Source: Citrobacter koseri ATCC BAA-895 (GTDB taxonomy: Bacteria; Pseudomonadota; Gammaproteobacteria; Enterobacterales; Enterobacteriaceae). From it: a DNA stretch of 64,000 nt. Below the pieces are notes generated by a model, which did not search any database, was not told the origin of the DNA, and saw only the letters and a list, made by a program, of their open reading frames with translations. Positions 35,540 to 47,487 of the stretch are shown piece after piece. Position 1 is the first letter of the stretch. Each line of letters opens with the position of its first letter. The position numbers were made by a program, and so were the translations under genes. Location: NCBI RefSeq assembly GCF_000018045.1, contig NC_009792.1, positions 4,278,001 through 4,342,000 on the forward strand. Reading direction: 5' to 3'.

Positions 35540-38500
35540 ATGGCAAACTTTTTTATTAATCGCCCGATTTTTGCCTGGGTTCTGGCCATCATTCTCATGA
35601 TGGCTGGCGCCCTGGCGATCATGCAGCTGCCCGTTGCGCAGTACCCGACCATCGCGCCGCCCGCCGTTGCGATTTCCGCAACCTATCCGGGAGCGGACGC
35701 GCAAACGGTGCAGGATACCGTAACGCAGGTTATCGAACAGAATATGAACGGTATCGATAACCTGATGTATATGTCGTCCACCAGCGACTCGTCCGGTAGC
35801 GTAACCATTACGTTGACGTTCCAGTCCGGCACCGACCCGGATATCGCACAGGTTCAGGTACAAAATAAACTGCAACTGGCCATGCCTTTGTTGCCGCAAG
35901 AAGTACAGCAGCAAGGTATCAGCGTCGAGAAATCAAGCAGTAGCTTCCTTCTGGTGGCCGGTTTTGTTTCCGACAATAAGAACCTGACGCAGGATGATAT
36001 TTCCGATTATGTGGCATCTAACGTTAAAGATACCATCAGCCGGACATCCGGCGTCGGCGACGTCCAACTGTTTGGCGCACAGTACGCGATGCGTATCTGG
36101 CTCGACAGCAATGCGTTAAACAAATACCAACTGACGCCGTTAGATGTTATTAACCAGCTGAAAACGCAGAACAACCAGATTGCCGCAGGCCAACTGGGCG
36201 GGACGCCTTCCATCCCGGGACAGCAGCTTAACGCTTCTATCATCGCGCAAACACGCCTGAAAACGCCTGAAGAGTTTGGCCGCATCACGCTGAAAGTGAA
36301 TCAGGATGGTTCGATGGTCCATCTTAAAGATGTGGCCCGCATCGAACTTGGCGGCGAAAACTACAACATGGTGACGAAGATTAATGGCCAGGCGGCGACA
36401 GGCCTGGGTATTAAGCTGGCAACCGGCGCGAACGCGCTGGATACGGCAGCGGCCATTAAAGCGAAGCTTGCGGAACTACAGCCGTTCTTCCCGCAAGGGT
36501 TGAAAGTGGTCTACCCGTATGACACTACGCCGTTTGTGAAAATATCGATTCATGAAGTGGTGAAAACGCTGTTTGAAGCGATCATCCTCGTTTTCCTGGT
36601 CATGTATCTTTTCCTGCAAAACATACGTGCGACGTTGATACCGACCATTGCGGTACCGGTTGTACTGCTGGGTACATTCGCCATCCTGGCGGCGTTCGGT
36701 TTCTCTATTAATACGTTAACAATGTTCGGGATGGTGCTCGCCATCGGCTTGCTGGTCGATGACGCTATCGTCGTCGTGGAAAACGTCGAACGCGTGATGG
36801 TGGAAGAAAAGCTACCGCCCAAAGAAGCGACCCAGAAATCAATGTCGCAGATTCAGGGCGCGCTGGTGGGGATCGCGATGGTGCTTTCCGCCGTATTTGT
36901 GCCGATGGCCTTCTTTGGCGGCTCAACCGGCGCGATTTACCGCCAGTTCTCGCTGACTATCGTTTCTGCAATGGCGCTTTCTGTACTGGTTGCGCTCATC
37001 CTGACGCCTGCGCTTTGCGCCACGCTGCTTAAGCCTGCGTCTGCCGATCACCATGAAAAGAAAGGTGGCTTCTTCGGGTGGTTTAACACGCTGTTTGAGA
37101 AAAGCGTCGGGCATTACAGTAACAGCGTCAGCGGTATTTTGCGCAAGACCGGGCGTTATTTGCTGCTGTATGTCCTTATCGTCGGCGGCATGGCCATTTT
37201 GTTCCTGCGCTTACCCACCTCCTTCCTGCCAGAAGAAGATCAGGGCGTATTCATGACGATGGTGCAGTTACCGGCTGGCGCGACGCAGACGCGTACGCAG
37301 CAGGTGCTGGATCAGATTCAGAACTACTATCTGAACCAGGAAAAAGCCAACGTTGAATCCGTCTTTACCGTGAATGGTTTTAGCTTTAGCGGACAGGGGC
37401 AGAACTCCGGTATTGTCTTTATTAGCCTGAAGCCCTGGGAAGAACGCCCCGGCGAAGAAAATGGCGTAGAAGCGATCGTTGCCCGCGCAACCAGGGCATT
37501 CAGCCAGATAAAGGATGGTCTTGTCTTCCCGTTCAACCTGCCCGCGATTATTGAGCTGGGTACGGCAACGGGGTTTGACTTTGAACTGATCGATCAGGCG
37601 AACCTGGGTCACACGGAACTCACCAAAGCCCGGAACCAGTTGCTGGGTATGATAAAAGAGCATCCCGACCTGCTGGTTCGTGTACGCCCTAACGGACTGG
37701 AAGATACGCCACAGTTCAAGCTGGATGTCGATCAGGAAAAAGCACAGGCCCTGGGAGTCAGCCTGTCAGACATCAACCAGACGATTTCCACCGCGCTTGG
37801 CGGTACGTACGTGAATGATTTCATCGATCATGGACGAGTGAAGAAAGTCTATGTCCAGGCGGATGCGCCGTTCCGCATGTTGCCCGGTGACATCAACAAT
37901 CTGTATGTCCGTAGCGCAAACGGTGAAATGGTTCCGTTCTCCACCTTCAGTTCGGCACGGTGGATTTACGGCTCACCACGTCTGGAACGCTACAACGGTA
38001 TGCCTTCAATGGAGCTGTTGGGTGAAGCGGCGCCCGGCAGAAGTACCGGGGAAGCGATGGCATTAATGGAAAGCCTGGCGGCAAAATTACCGAACGGTAT
38101 TGGTCATGACTGGACTGGCATGTCGTATCAGGAGCGCCTCTCCGGCAACCAGGCTCCAGCGTTGTATGCAATCTCACTGATTGTGGTCTTCCTTTGCCTG
38201 GCTGCATTGTATGAAAGCTGGTCCATTCCGTTCTCCGTTATGCTCGTCGTACCGCTCGGCGTGGTCGGCGCATTGCTGGCCGCCTCGCTTCGCGGACTGA
38301 ATAACGACGTTTACTTCCAGGTTGGCCTGCTCACAACCATTGGTCTTTCTGCTAAAAACGCCATCCTGATTGTAGAGTTTGCCAAAGATCTGATGGAGAA
38401 AGAGGGACGAGGGTTGATTGAGGCAACGCTTGAAGCGTCGCGTATGCGTTTACGCCCAATCCTGATGACATCTCTGGCGTTCATCCTCGGCGTTATGCCG

Positions 38501-38653
38501 CTGGTTATCAGTCATGGCGCAGGCAGTGGCGCGCAAAATGCGGTGGGAACGGGGGTTATGGGAGGAATGCTGACGGCGACATTGCTGGCAATCTTCTTCG
38601 TTCCGGTCTTCTTTGTGGTCGTGAGACGTCGTTTTAACCGGCATCATGATTAA
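35540..38653 (+). CDS. acrF: AcrF, RND multidrug efflux transporter
   Basis: Inner-membrane proton-driven trimeric pump of the HAE-1 family, 1037 residues, that exports dyes, detergents and antibiotics through AcrE and TolC. It shows 12 membrane helices with two large periplasmic loops. The proton-relay aspartates lie in GLLVDDAIVVVENVER (about residues 403-418), with the partner lysine in LSAKNAILIVEFAKD (about 935-950). A typical N terminus MANFFINRPIFAWV is present. In E. coli the operon is usually silent; expression here is not determinable. A terminator follows. Confidence 0.97.
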   Translation: MANFFINRPIFAWVLAIILMMAGALAIMQLPVAQYPTIAPPAVAISATYPGADAQTVQDTVTQVIEQNMNGIDNLMYMSSTSDSSGSVTITLTFQSGTDPDIAQVQVQNKLQLAMPLLPQEVQQQGISVEKSSSSFLLVAGFVSDNKNLTQDDISDYVASNVKDTISRTSGVGDVQLFGAQYAMRIWLDSNALNKYQLTPLDVINQLKTQNNQIAAGQLGGTPSIPGQQLNASIIAQTRLKTPEEFGRITLKVNQDGSMVHLKDVARIELGGENYNMVTKINGQAATGLGIKLATGANALDTAAAIKAKLAELQPFFPQGLKVVYPYDTTPFVKISIHEVVKTLFEAIILVFLVMYLFLQNIRATLIPTIAVPVVLLGTFAILAAFGFSINTLTMFGMVLAIGLLVDDAIVVVENVERVMVEEKLPPKEATQKSMSQIQGALVGIAMVLSAVFVPMAFFGGSTGAIYRQFSLTIVSAMALSVLVALILTPALCATLLKPASADHHEKKGGFFGWFNTLFEKSVGHYSNSVSGILRKTGRYLLLYVLIVGGMAILFLRLPTSFLPEEDQGVFMTMVQLPAGATQTRTQQVLDQIQNYYLNQEKANVESVFTVNGFSFSGQGQNSGIVFISLKPWEERPGEENGVEAIVARATRAFSQIKDGLVFPFNLPAIIELGTATGFDFELIDQANLGHTELTKARNQLLGMIKEHPDLLVRVRPNGLEDTPQFKLDVDQEKAQALGVSLSDINQTISTALGGTYVNDFIDHGRVKKVYVQADAPFRMLPGDINNLYVRSANGEMVPFSTFSSARWIYGSPRLERYNGMPSMELLGEAAPGRSTGEAMALMESLAAKLPNGIGHDWTGMSYQERLSGNQAPALYAISLIVVFLCLAALYESWSIPFSVMLVVPLGVVGALLAASLRGLNNDVYFQVGLLTTIGLSAKNAILIVEFAKDLMEKEGRGLIEATLEASRMRLRPILMTSLAFILGVMPLVISHGAGSGAQNAVGTGVMGGMLTATLLAIFFVPVFFVVVRRRFNRHHD

Positions 38654-38666
38654 CCACTAAAATTAC

Positions 38667-38687
38667 GGCGCCCTCGGGCGCCTTTTT
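38667..38687 (+). terminator. Rho-independent terminator of acrEF
   Basis: GGCGCC (38667-38672) and GGCGCC (38677-38682) pair over a CTCG loop, followed by TTTTT. Confidence 0.9.
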
Positions 38688-38922
38688 CCAAAATAATTAT
38701 CCATTTATGTATTAAAAAGATAGTCATTTATTTTCCCTGCTATTTACCAGACATGCACCGCTTAGCCATCCTTTTCTCCATTATTTTTACAATCCACATG
38801 AATTGAAATTATTCCATATGCGGGTGCCTTTTTAAGGCGTGATAAAATAGCGCCGGGTTCGCAGCTAGCGGAGCATTCGACTTTGCTGGATGTAGCGAAA
38901 CGTTTATTTTTGAGGTAACACC

Positions 38923-39144
38923 ATGAAAAGATTAATTCCTGTTGCATTGCTCACAACCTTGCTGGCGGGGTGTGCGCATGACTCTCCTTGCGTTCCGGTT
39001 TATGACGACCAGGGTCGTCTGGTTCATACCAATACCTGTATGAAGGGCACCACGCAAGATAACTGGGAAACAGCGGGGGCGATTGCCGGTGGCGCAGCCG
39101 CTGTCGCAGGCCTGACGCTGGGGATTGTTGCCCTGACGAAATAG
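38923..39144 (+). CDS. yhdV: YhdV, small outer-membrane lipoprotein
   Basis: A 73-residue predicted lipoprotein of unknown function. The signal peptide ends in lipobox LLAGC (Cys17), a short polar segment with a second cysteine pair follows, and the C-terminal half is a Gly/Ala-rich helix (AGAIAGGAAAVAGLTLGIV) like a glycine-zipper. A GAGGTAAC ribosome site precedes the start and a terminator follows, so it is monocistronic. The 269-bp gap before it carries the acrEF terminator and A+T-rich promoter DNA. Confidence 0.88.
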   Translation: MKRLIPVALLTTLLAGCAHDSPCVPVYDDQGRLVHTNTCMKGTTQDNWETAGAIAGGAAAVAGLTLGIVALTK

Positions 39145-39150
39145 GTTTTA

Positions 39151-39178
39151 TTAAAAGCGCGGCAACCCGCGCTTTTAA
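39151..39178 (+). terminator. Rho-independent terminator of yhdV
   Basis: AAAAGCGCGG (39153-39162) pairs with CCGCGCTTTT (39167-39176) over CAAC. The T run is contained in the stem, and it could act in both directions. Confidence 0.85.
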
Positions 39179-39396
39179 TATAAGACAAAGCTCTGGACAA
39201 TCGATTTATTATTAATCATCAATTATAGATTTCTCTCACATATCTACTCTATAAGATTGGCGCTTTTCATTATTCTGTCTTAGTGAAACTGCATTTATCA
39301 TACTTATCCTGCCGATATTAACGGGCGAAATCGTTATTCCGCACAGCGCCCGTAAATTTAAATATTTTGCTCCAAAATGTGGCTTACGTTTCATTT

Positions 39397-39417
39397 TCGC
39401 ACCATTTCAGGGCGCTG
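39397..39417 (+). promoter_or_regulatory. Candidate NtrC enhancer site for yhdWXYZ
   Basis: TCGCACCATTTCAGGGCGCTG resembles the NtrC dyad (GCACC-N5-GGTGC) with an imperfect right half. It lies about 100 bp upstream of the inferred sigma-54 transcription start, the usual distance for an enhancer-bound activator. The rest of the 433-bp yhdV-yhdW region is A+T rich and could hold an IHF site. Confidence 0.45.
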
Positions 39418-39474
39418 CATTTATTTTTTCCTGTCTACACTCTGCATATTGCGTCGAGCATTCGTTCGCAAAAC

Positions 39475-39492
39475 CTGGCACTACCTTTGCTT
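39475..39492 (+). promoter_or_regulatory. Sigma-54 promoter of yhdWXYZ
   Basis: CTGGCAC-TACCT-TTGCTT fits the sigma-54 consensus YTGGCACG-N4-TTGCW with one mismatch. GG (39477-39478) and GC (39489-39490) are exactly ten bases apart, the invariant -24/-12 geometry. It is about 86 bp upstream of the yhdW ATG. Nitrogen-starvation control of this operon through NtrC is known in E. coli. Confidence 0.85.
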
Positions 39493-39577
39493 AAAAGAGT
39501 ATGGCCAAAGCCACAGACAGGTAAAGACGTTCCAGAACGTCTCTCTATAACGATAATTTCTCCACACAGGATGCATT

Positions 39578-40603
39578 ATGAAAAAGATGATGATAGCCAG
39601 CCTGGCTGCGGTCGGCGTGCTGCTTGCTGTTGCAAATCAGGCGCATGCTGGCGCAACACTGGATGCCGTAAAGAAAAAAGGATTCGTACAATGTGGGATC
39701 AGTGACGGCCTGCCTGGTTTTTCTTATGCAGATGCAAGCGGTAAATTCACGGGTATTGACGTCGATGTTTGTCGTGGCGTTGCCGCAGCCGTCTTTGGCG
39801 ATGATACAAAAGTAAAATATACCCCACTCACTGCAAAGGAACGCTTCACCGCCTTGCAATCCGGCGAAGTCGATCTGTTATCCCGTAATACAACCTGGAC
39901 CTCTTCACGCGACGCAGGTATGGGCATGTCATTCACTGGCGTGACGTATTACGACGGGATTGGTTTCCTGACGCATAACAAAGCGGGGTTAAAAAGCGCT
40001 AAAGAGCTGGACGGCGCCACCGTCTGTATACAGGCAGGCACGGATACCGAACTGAACGTGGCCGATTACTTTAAAGCCAACAAAATGAAATACACCCCGG
40101 TCACTTTTGATCGCTCTGATGAGTCAGCCAAAGCGCTGGAATCGGGCCGCTGTGACACGCTGGCTTCTGACCAGTCTCAGTTATATGCCCTGCGAATCAA
40201 GCTGAGCGACCCTGCCGAATGGATCGTCTTGCCTGAAGTCATCTCAAAAGAGCCTCTGGGCCCCGTTGTGCGCCGTGGTGATGATGAGTGGTTCTCTGTC
40301 GTCCGCTGGACGCTGTTCGCTATGCTGAATGCTGAAGAAATGGGGATTAACTCGCAGAACGTAGATGAGAAAGCGGCGAATCCGGCAACACCGGACATGG
40401 CGCATTTGTTGGGCAAAGAAGGAGATTACGGTAAGGATCTGAAACTGGATAACAAATGGGCCTACAACATCATTAAACAGGTTGGTAACTACGCGGAGAT
40501 CTTTGAACGTAACGTGGGATCGGAAAGCCCGCTGAAGATCAAACGAGGCCAGAACAATCTCTGGAATAACGGCGGCATTCAGTACGCACCACCCGTACGC
40601 TAA
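39578..40603 (+). CDS. yhdW: YhdW, periplasmic amino-acid-binding protein
   Basis: Solute-binding component of a polar amino-acid ABC importer (AapJ/BztA-like family 3). The 341-residue precursor has a Sec signal peptide cleaved after AHA near residue 24. Family-3 features include FVQCGISDGLPGFSY, the DVDVCRGVAAAVFG segment and the paired cysteines typical of the Aap group. The frame is intact, whereas the E. coli K-12 copy is annotated, as I recall, as a pseudogene. A sigma-54 promoter upstream suggests nitrogen-limited expression. yhdX follows. Confidence 0.94.
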   Translation: MKKMMIASLAAVGVLLAVANQAHAGATLDAVKKKGFVQCGISDGLPGFSYADASGKFTGIDVDVCRGVAAAVFGDDTKVKYTPLTAKERFTALQSGEVDLLSRNTTWTSSRDAGMGMSFTGVTYYDGIGFLTHNKAGLKSAKELDGATVCIQAGTDTELNVADYFKANKMKYTPVTFDRSDESAKALESGRCDTLASDQSQLYALRIKLSDPAEWIVLPEVISKEPLGPVVRRGDDEWFSVVRWTLFAMLNAEEMGINSQNVDEKAANPATPDMAHLLGKEGDYGKDLKLDNKWAYNIIKQVGNYAEIFERNVGSESPLKIKRGQNNLWNNGGIQYAPPVR

Positions 40604-40672
40604 GCCGTTGTGATGTAACGGGCGCCGCACCTGTGGCGCTCAGCCCAGAGTTATGGTTACCGAGGTTTTCTT

Positions 40673-41854
40673 ATGTCCCATCGCCGCTCAACCGTAAAAG
40701 GAATACTCTCCTTTTCTAACCCTGCGGTCCGCGCCTGGTTATTTCAAATACTCGCCGTTATTGCGGTTGTCAGTGTTGCGGTCTATTTAATTCATAATAC
40801 GATTAACAATCTGAGCAGCCGGGGGATTACCTCAGGATTCGCGTTTCTCGATCGCAGCGCCGGGTTTGGTATTGTTCAGCACCTGATCGACTACGAGCAA
40901 GGGGATACATACGGCCGCGTCTTTCTGGTCGGCTTGCTCAATACCCTGTTGGTCTCCGCACTGTGTATTGTTTTTGCGTCATTTTTAGGTTTTTTCCTCG
41001 GCCTTGCACGCCTGTCGGATAACTGGTTATTGCGTAAGTTATCGACCATTTACATCGAAACCTTTCGCAATATTCCGCCATTGCTGCAAATCTTCTTCTG
41101 GTACTTTGCCGTCCTGCGTAATTTACCCGGGCCACGGCAGGCGGTCAGCGCGCTGGATTTGGTTTTTCTGAGTAATCGGGGACTCTATATTCCGGCACCA
41201 CAGCTGGGTGAAGGCGTTATCGCTTTTTGTGTGGCAATCCTTCTGGCGATCGTCATCTCCACCGGGCTCTTTCGCTTCAATAAAACGCACCAGATTAAGA
41301 CGGGGCAATTGCGCCGAACATGGCCTACAGCGTTGGCGCTCATCGTGCTATTGCCGGCTGTCGCTCAGTGGCTATTTGGCGCGGCGCTACACTGGGATGT
41401 GCCTGAGTTACGCGGGTTTAACTTCCGGGGAGGAATGGCATTAATTCCAGAACTGGCTGCGTTGACGCTGGCGCTTTCGGTATACACCTCGGCATTTATT
41501 GCTGAGATCATCCGTTCCGGTATCCAGGCGGTTCCCCACGGCCAGCATGAAGCCGCGCGTTCACTGGGCCTCCCTAATCCGGTAACGCTGCGTCAGGTCA
41601 TCATTCCCCAGGCACTGCGCGTGATCATTCCTCCATTGACCAGCCAGTATCTGAATATCGTGAAGAACTCATCGCTTGCCGCCGCTATCGGCTACCCGGA
41701 TATGGTTTCCCTGTTTGCCGGAACGGTACTGAACCAGACGGGTCAGGCCATTGAAACCATCGCCATCACCATGTCGGTATATCTGATCATCAGCCTCAGT
41801 ATTTCCCTGCTGATGAATATTTATAACCGCCGTATCGCCCTGATTGAGCGCTAA
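40673..41854 (+). CDS. yhdX: YhdX, amino-acid ABC transporter permease
   Basis: Inner-membrane permease of the HisM/AapQ type, 393 residues as in E. coli. It has an N-terminal hydrophobic extension with a long periplasmic loop, then the binding-protein-dependent transport domain with EAA-loop motif GQHEAARSLGLPNPVTLRQVI and GYPDMVSL. It should pair with YhdY to form the heterodimeric channel. It lies 69 bp after yhdW. Confidence 0.95.
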   Translation: MSHRRSTVKGILSFSNPAVRAWLFQILAVIAVVSVAVYLIHNTINNLSSRGITSGFAFLDRSAGFGIVQHLIDYEQGDTYGRVFLVGLLNTLLVSALCIVFASFLGFFLGLARLSDNWLLRKLSTIYIETFRNIPPLLQIFFWYFAVLRNLPGPRQAVSALDLVFLSNRGLYIPAPQLGEGVIAFCVAILLAIVISTGLFRFNKTHQIKTGQLRRTWPTALALIVLLPAVAQWLFGAALHWDVPELRGFNFRGGMALIPELAALTLALSVYTSAFIAEIIRSGIQAVPHGQHEAARSLGLPNPVTLRQVIIPQALRVIIPPLTSQYLNIVKNSSLAAAIGYPDMVSLFAGTVLNQTGQAIETIAITMSVYLIISLSISLLMNIYNRRIALIER

Positions 41855-41863
41855 GGAACCATG

Positions 41864-42967
41864 ATGACAAAAGCTCTTCTGTCTCATCCCATGCGCCCGG
41901 CCAATAACGGCGCAGGTCGCATAATTTTGTGGGTACGTAAAAATCTCTTTTCCAGTTGGTCCAATAGCCTGCTAACCCTTTTTTGTCTGTGGCTCATGTG
42001 GATACTCATTCCCCCCTTGCTGAACTGGGCGTTTCTACAGGCTAACTGGGTGGGTTCGACGCGTGCTGATTGCACGAAAGCGGGTGCCTGCTGGGTATTT
42101 ATCCACGAACGTTTTGGTCAGTTTATGTATGGGCTTTATCCACATGACCAACGCTGGCGCATCAACCTGGCATTACTCGTTGGTCTGGCCTCCATTGTGC
42201 CGATGTTCTGGAAAGCAATGCCCCGTCGCGGGCGCTACATCGCCGCATGGGCGGTTATCTATCCTATTGTTGTCTGGTGGCTGATGTATGGCGGTTTCTT
42301 CGGGCTGGAGCGGGTAGAAACGCGGCAATGGGGAGGATTAACGCTCACGTTGATCATCGCTTCCGTCGGTATTGCGGGTGCCCTTCCTCTGGGAATTTTG
42401 CTGGCGCTGGGCCGTCGCTCTCATATGCCGATCGTTCGGATGCTCTCCGTTATCTTTATCGAGTTCTGGCGAGGCGTACCGTTAATCACCGTGCTGTTTA
42501 TGTCTTCGGTCATGCTGCCGCTGTTTATGTCGGAAGGAACCAGTATCGACAAACTTATCCGGGCGCTGGTCGGGGTGATCCTTTTTCAGTCTGCCTACGT
42601 CGCAGAGGTCGTACGCGGAGGGTTACAGGCATTACCGAAAGGGCAGTATGAGGCCGCGGAATCTCTGGCGCTCGGGTACTGGAAAACCCAGGGACTGGTC
42701 ATTCTCCCCCAGGCGTTGAAGCTGGTAATCCCGGGTCTGGTGAACACCATTATCGCCCTGTTTAAAGATACCAGCCTGGTGATCATTATCGGTTTATTTG
42801 ACCTTTTCAGTAGCGTTCAGCAAGCAACTGTTGACCCTGCATGGCTGGGGATGTCGACCGAAGGGTATGTTTTTGCCGCACTGATTTACTGGATTTTCTG
42901 CTTCAGCATGTCGCGTTACAGCCAGCATCTGGAGAAACGTTTTAACACCGGGCGTACGCCGCACTGA
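41864..42967 (+). CDS. yhdY: YhdY, amino-acid ABC transporter permease
   Basis: Second permease (AapM type), 367 residues. It has an N-terminal membrane block containing an unusual soluble loop with Cys residues (STRADCTKAGACWVF). The permease core carries the EAA motif GQYEAAESLALGYWKTQGLV and the ALFKDTSLVIIIGL segment. Two adjacent ATGs exist; the second (41864) is seven bases from AAGGAA and gives MTKALLSH as in E. coli. yhdZ starts seven bases after its stop codon. Confidence 0.94.
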   Translation: MTKALLSHPMRPANNGAGRIILWVRKNLFSSWSNSLLTLFCLWLMWILIPPLLNWAFLQANWVGSTRADCTKAGACWVFIHERFGQFMYGLYPHDQRWRINLALLVGLASIVPMFWKAMPRRGRYIAAWAVIYPIVVWWLMYGGFFGLERVETRQWGGLTLTLIIASVGIAGALPLGILLALGRRSHMPIVRMLSVIFIEFWRGVPLITVLFMSSVMLPLFMSEGTSIDKLIRALVGVILFQSAYVAEVVRGGLQALPKGQYEAAESLALGYWKTQGLVILPQALKLVIPGLVNTIIALFKDTSLVIIIGLFDLFSSVQQATVDPAWLGMSTEGYVFAALIYWIFCFSMSRYSQHLEKRFNTGRTPH

Positions 42968-42974
42968 GGATTTT

Positions 42975-43733
42975 ATGAGCCAATTATTAATTCAACCTGC
43001 CGACGCGATGATCACGCTGGAAAACGTCAATAAATGGTACGGTCAGTTTCATGTTCTGAAAGACATTAATCTGAACGTGAAACAGGGGGAGCGTATCGTG
43101 CTGTGTGGCCCTTCCGGCTCGGGTAAATCCACGACCATTCGCTGTATTAATCATCTGGAGGAACATCAACAAGGGCGTATTGTGGTAGACGGTATTGAAC
43201 TCAATGAAGACATTCGCAATATCGAGCGGGTAAGACAGGAAGTCGGTATGGTGTTCCAGCACTTCAACCTCTTCCCACATCTGACGGTACTGCAAAACTG
43301 TACTCTGGCGCCGATTTGGGTGCGGAAGATGCCAAAGAAAGAAGCTGAAGCACTGGCGATGCATTACCTGGAACGTGTGCGCATCGCTGAGCACGCCCAT
43401 AAGTTTCCAGGGCAGATTTCCGGCGGGCAACAGCAGCGCGTGGCCATTGCACGTTCGCTATGCATGAAGCCCAAAATTATGCTGTTTGATGAACCGACTT
43501 CCGCGCTGGATCCTGAGATGGTGAAAGAGGTGCTGGATACCATGATTGGTCTGGCACAGTCCGGGATGACAATGCTTTGCGTCACCCACGAAATGGGCTT
43601 TGCCCGAACGGTAGCAGACAGGGTGATCTTTATGGATCGCGGTGAAATTGTTGAGCAGGCGCCACCGGAAGAGTTTTTTGCCCATCCTAAATCAGAGCGT
43701 ACCCGGGCGTTTTTGTCTCAAGTCATTCACTAA
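42975..43733 (+). CDS. yhdZ: YhdZ, amino-acid ABC transporter ATPase
   Basis: Cytoplasmic ATP-binding subunit of the YhdWXYZ importer, 252 residues. The Walker A GPSGSGKST (about 46-54), signature SGGQQQRVAIARSL (about 149-162), Walker B IMLFDEPTSALD (about 170-181) and switch His (CVTHEMGF) are all present. It is closest in style to GlnQ/AapP, supporting polar amino acids as substrates. It is the last gene of the operon; REP sequences and then the convergent rRNA operon follow. Confidence 0.95.
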   Translation: MSQLLIQPADAMITLENVNKWYGQFHVLKDINLNVKQGERIVLCGPSGSGKSTTIRCINHLEEHQQGRIVVDGIELNEDIRNIERVRQEVGMVFQHFNLFPHLTVLQNCTLAPIWVRKMPKKEAEALAMHYLERVRIAEHAHKFPGQISGGQQQRVAIARSLCMKPKIMLFDEPTSALDPEMVKEVLDTMIGLAQSGMTMLCVTHEMGFARTVADRVIFMDRGEIVEQAPPEEFFAHPKSERTRAFLSQVIH

Positions 43734-43735
43734 CT

Positions 43736-43800
43736 GTCCGGTGGCGCTGCGCTTATCTGGTGGAACGTGAGCCGGATAAGGCACCGCCGCCATCCGGCAG
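43736..43800. repeat. REP element between yhdZ and rRNA operon
   Basis: GCCGGATAAGGC...GCCATCCGGCAG at 43771-43800 is a clear REP unit. The segment GTCCGGTGGCGCTGCGCTTATCTGG just upstream looks like a degenerate unit in the opposite orientation. Confidence 0.75.
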
Positions 43801-43820
43801 TTCTCAGGGCGCGTAAACGC

Positions 43821-43848
43821 AAAAAGGCCCGGTCTTTCGACCGGGCCC
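43821..43848 (-). terminator. rRNA operon terminator
   Basis: On the minus strand GGGCCCGGTC-GAAA-GACCGGGCC is followed by five T residues. This is the strong intrinsic terminator ending the rRNA transcript, 13 bases beyond the last 5S gene. It may also stop transcripts from yhdZ. Confidence 0.92.
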
Positions 43849-43861
43849 TTCGCTTGATTTG

Positions 43862-43981
43862 ATGTCTGGCAGTTCCCTACTCTCGCATGGGGAGACCCCA
43901 CACTACCATCGGCGCTACGGCGTTTCACTTCTGAGTTCGGCATGGGGTCAGGTGGGACCACCGCGCTACGGCCGCCAGACA
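43862..43981 (-). rRNA. rrfF: 5S rRNA, distal copy (rrfF-like)
   Basis: 120 nt, full length, lying after tRNA-Thr as in the E. coli rrnD operon. It differs from the other 5S copy at 44108-44227 at only two positions: nt 3 is U instead of C and nt 117 is A instead of G. These two bases pair in helix I, so the change is compensatory and the RNA should fold normally. Confidence 0.97.
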
Positions 43982-44019
43982 AATTCTTTTCTAAAGCGCC
44001 GAACTTTAACCATATTAAG

Positions 44020-44095
44020 TGGTGCTGATACCCAGAGTCGAACTGGGGACCTCACCCTTACCAAGGGTGCGCTCTACCAACTGAGCCATATCAGC
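44020..44095 (-). tRNA. thrV: tRNA-Thr(GGT)
   Basis: 76-nt cloverleaf starting GCTGATATGGCTCAG and ending ATCAGCACCA, with CCA encoded and anticodon GGT in the loop CTTGGTAAG. The acceptor stem GCTGATA/TATCAGC is perfect. It lies between two 5S genes, the rrnD-specific distal arrangement rrfD-thrV-rrfF, and helps identify the locus. Confidence 0.97.
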
Positions 44096-44107
44096 ACGCT
44101 AAATTTG

Positions 44108-44227
44108 ATGCCTGGCAGTTCCCTACTCTCGCATGGGGAGACCCCACACTACCATCGGCGCTACGGCGTTTCACTTCTGAGTTCGGCATGGGGTCAGGTG
44201 GGACCACCGCGCTACGGCCGCCAGGCA
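44108..44227 (-). rRNA. rrfD: 5S rRNA, proximal copy (rrfD-like)
   Basis: 120 nt, beginning TGCCTGGCGG and ending CTGCCAGGCAT, with the normal C3-G117 pair. It lies 92 bp downstream of the 23S gene. Confidence 0.98.
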
Positions 44228-44319
44228 AATTCTGTTCGTCTAATGCCTCTCGCATTAAACACTAATCTGTATCAGGCTGAAAATCGTCTCTCAAATCGCC
44301 AAAACATCTTCGGCGTTGT

Positions 44320-47224
<2,905 letters not shown>

Positions 47225-47326
47225 TCACAACCCGAAGATGTTTCGTGAAACACTTCGTGTTGCGAAAATTTGAGAGACTCATACACACTTTACGTGTGTC
47301 GTTTCAATTTTCAGCTTGATCCAGAT

Positions 47327-47338
47327 TTTTAAAGAGCA
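47327..47338 (-). promoter_or_regulatory. Spacer boxA antitermination site
   Basis: Minus-strand TGCTCTTTAAAA in the 16S-23S spacer matches the rRNA boxA that binds NusB-S10 and keeps polymerase from Rho termination. It lies between tRNA-Glu and the 23S gene. Confidence 0.8.
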
Positions 47339-47411
47339 AATATCTCAAACGTCACCCGAAGATGAGTTTTGAGATATTAAGGCAGGTGACTTTCACTCAC
47401 GAACCAGCAAG

Positions 47412-47487
47412 TGGCGTCCCCTAGGGGATTCGAACCCCTGTTACCGCCGTGAAAGGGCGGTGTCCTGGGCCTCTAGACGAAGGGGAC
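47412..47487 (-). tRNA. tRNA-Glu(TTC) in the 16S-23S spacer
   Basis: 76 nt, starting GTCCCCTTCGTCTAGAG and ending AGGGGACGCCA, with anticodon TTC in CCTTTCACG. Acceptor stem GTCCCCT/AGGGGAC is perfect. It is the sole spacer tRNA here, whereas E. coli rrnD carries tRNA-Ile and tRNA-Ala in this place. The tRNA-Glu type spacer is used by rrnB, C, E and G in E. coli. Confidence 0.97.

Noticed and set aside
39367..39705. 112-codon frame across the yhdW leader
   Set aside because: It overlaps the sigma-54 control region and the start of yhdW in another frame and has no ribosome site.
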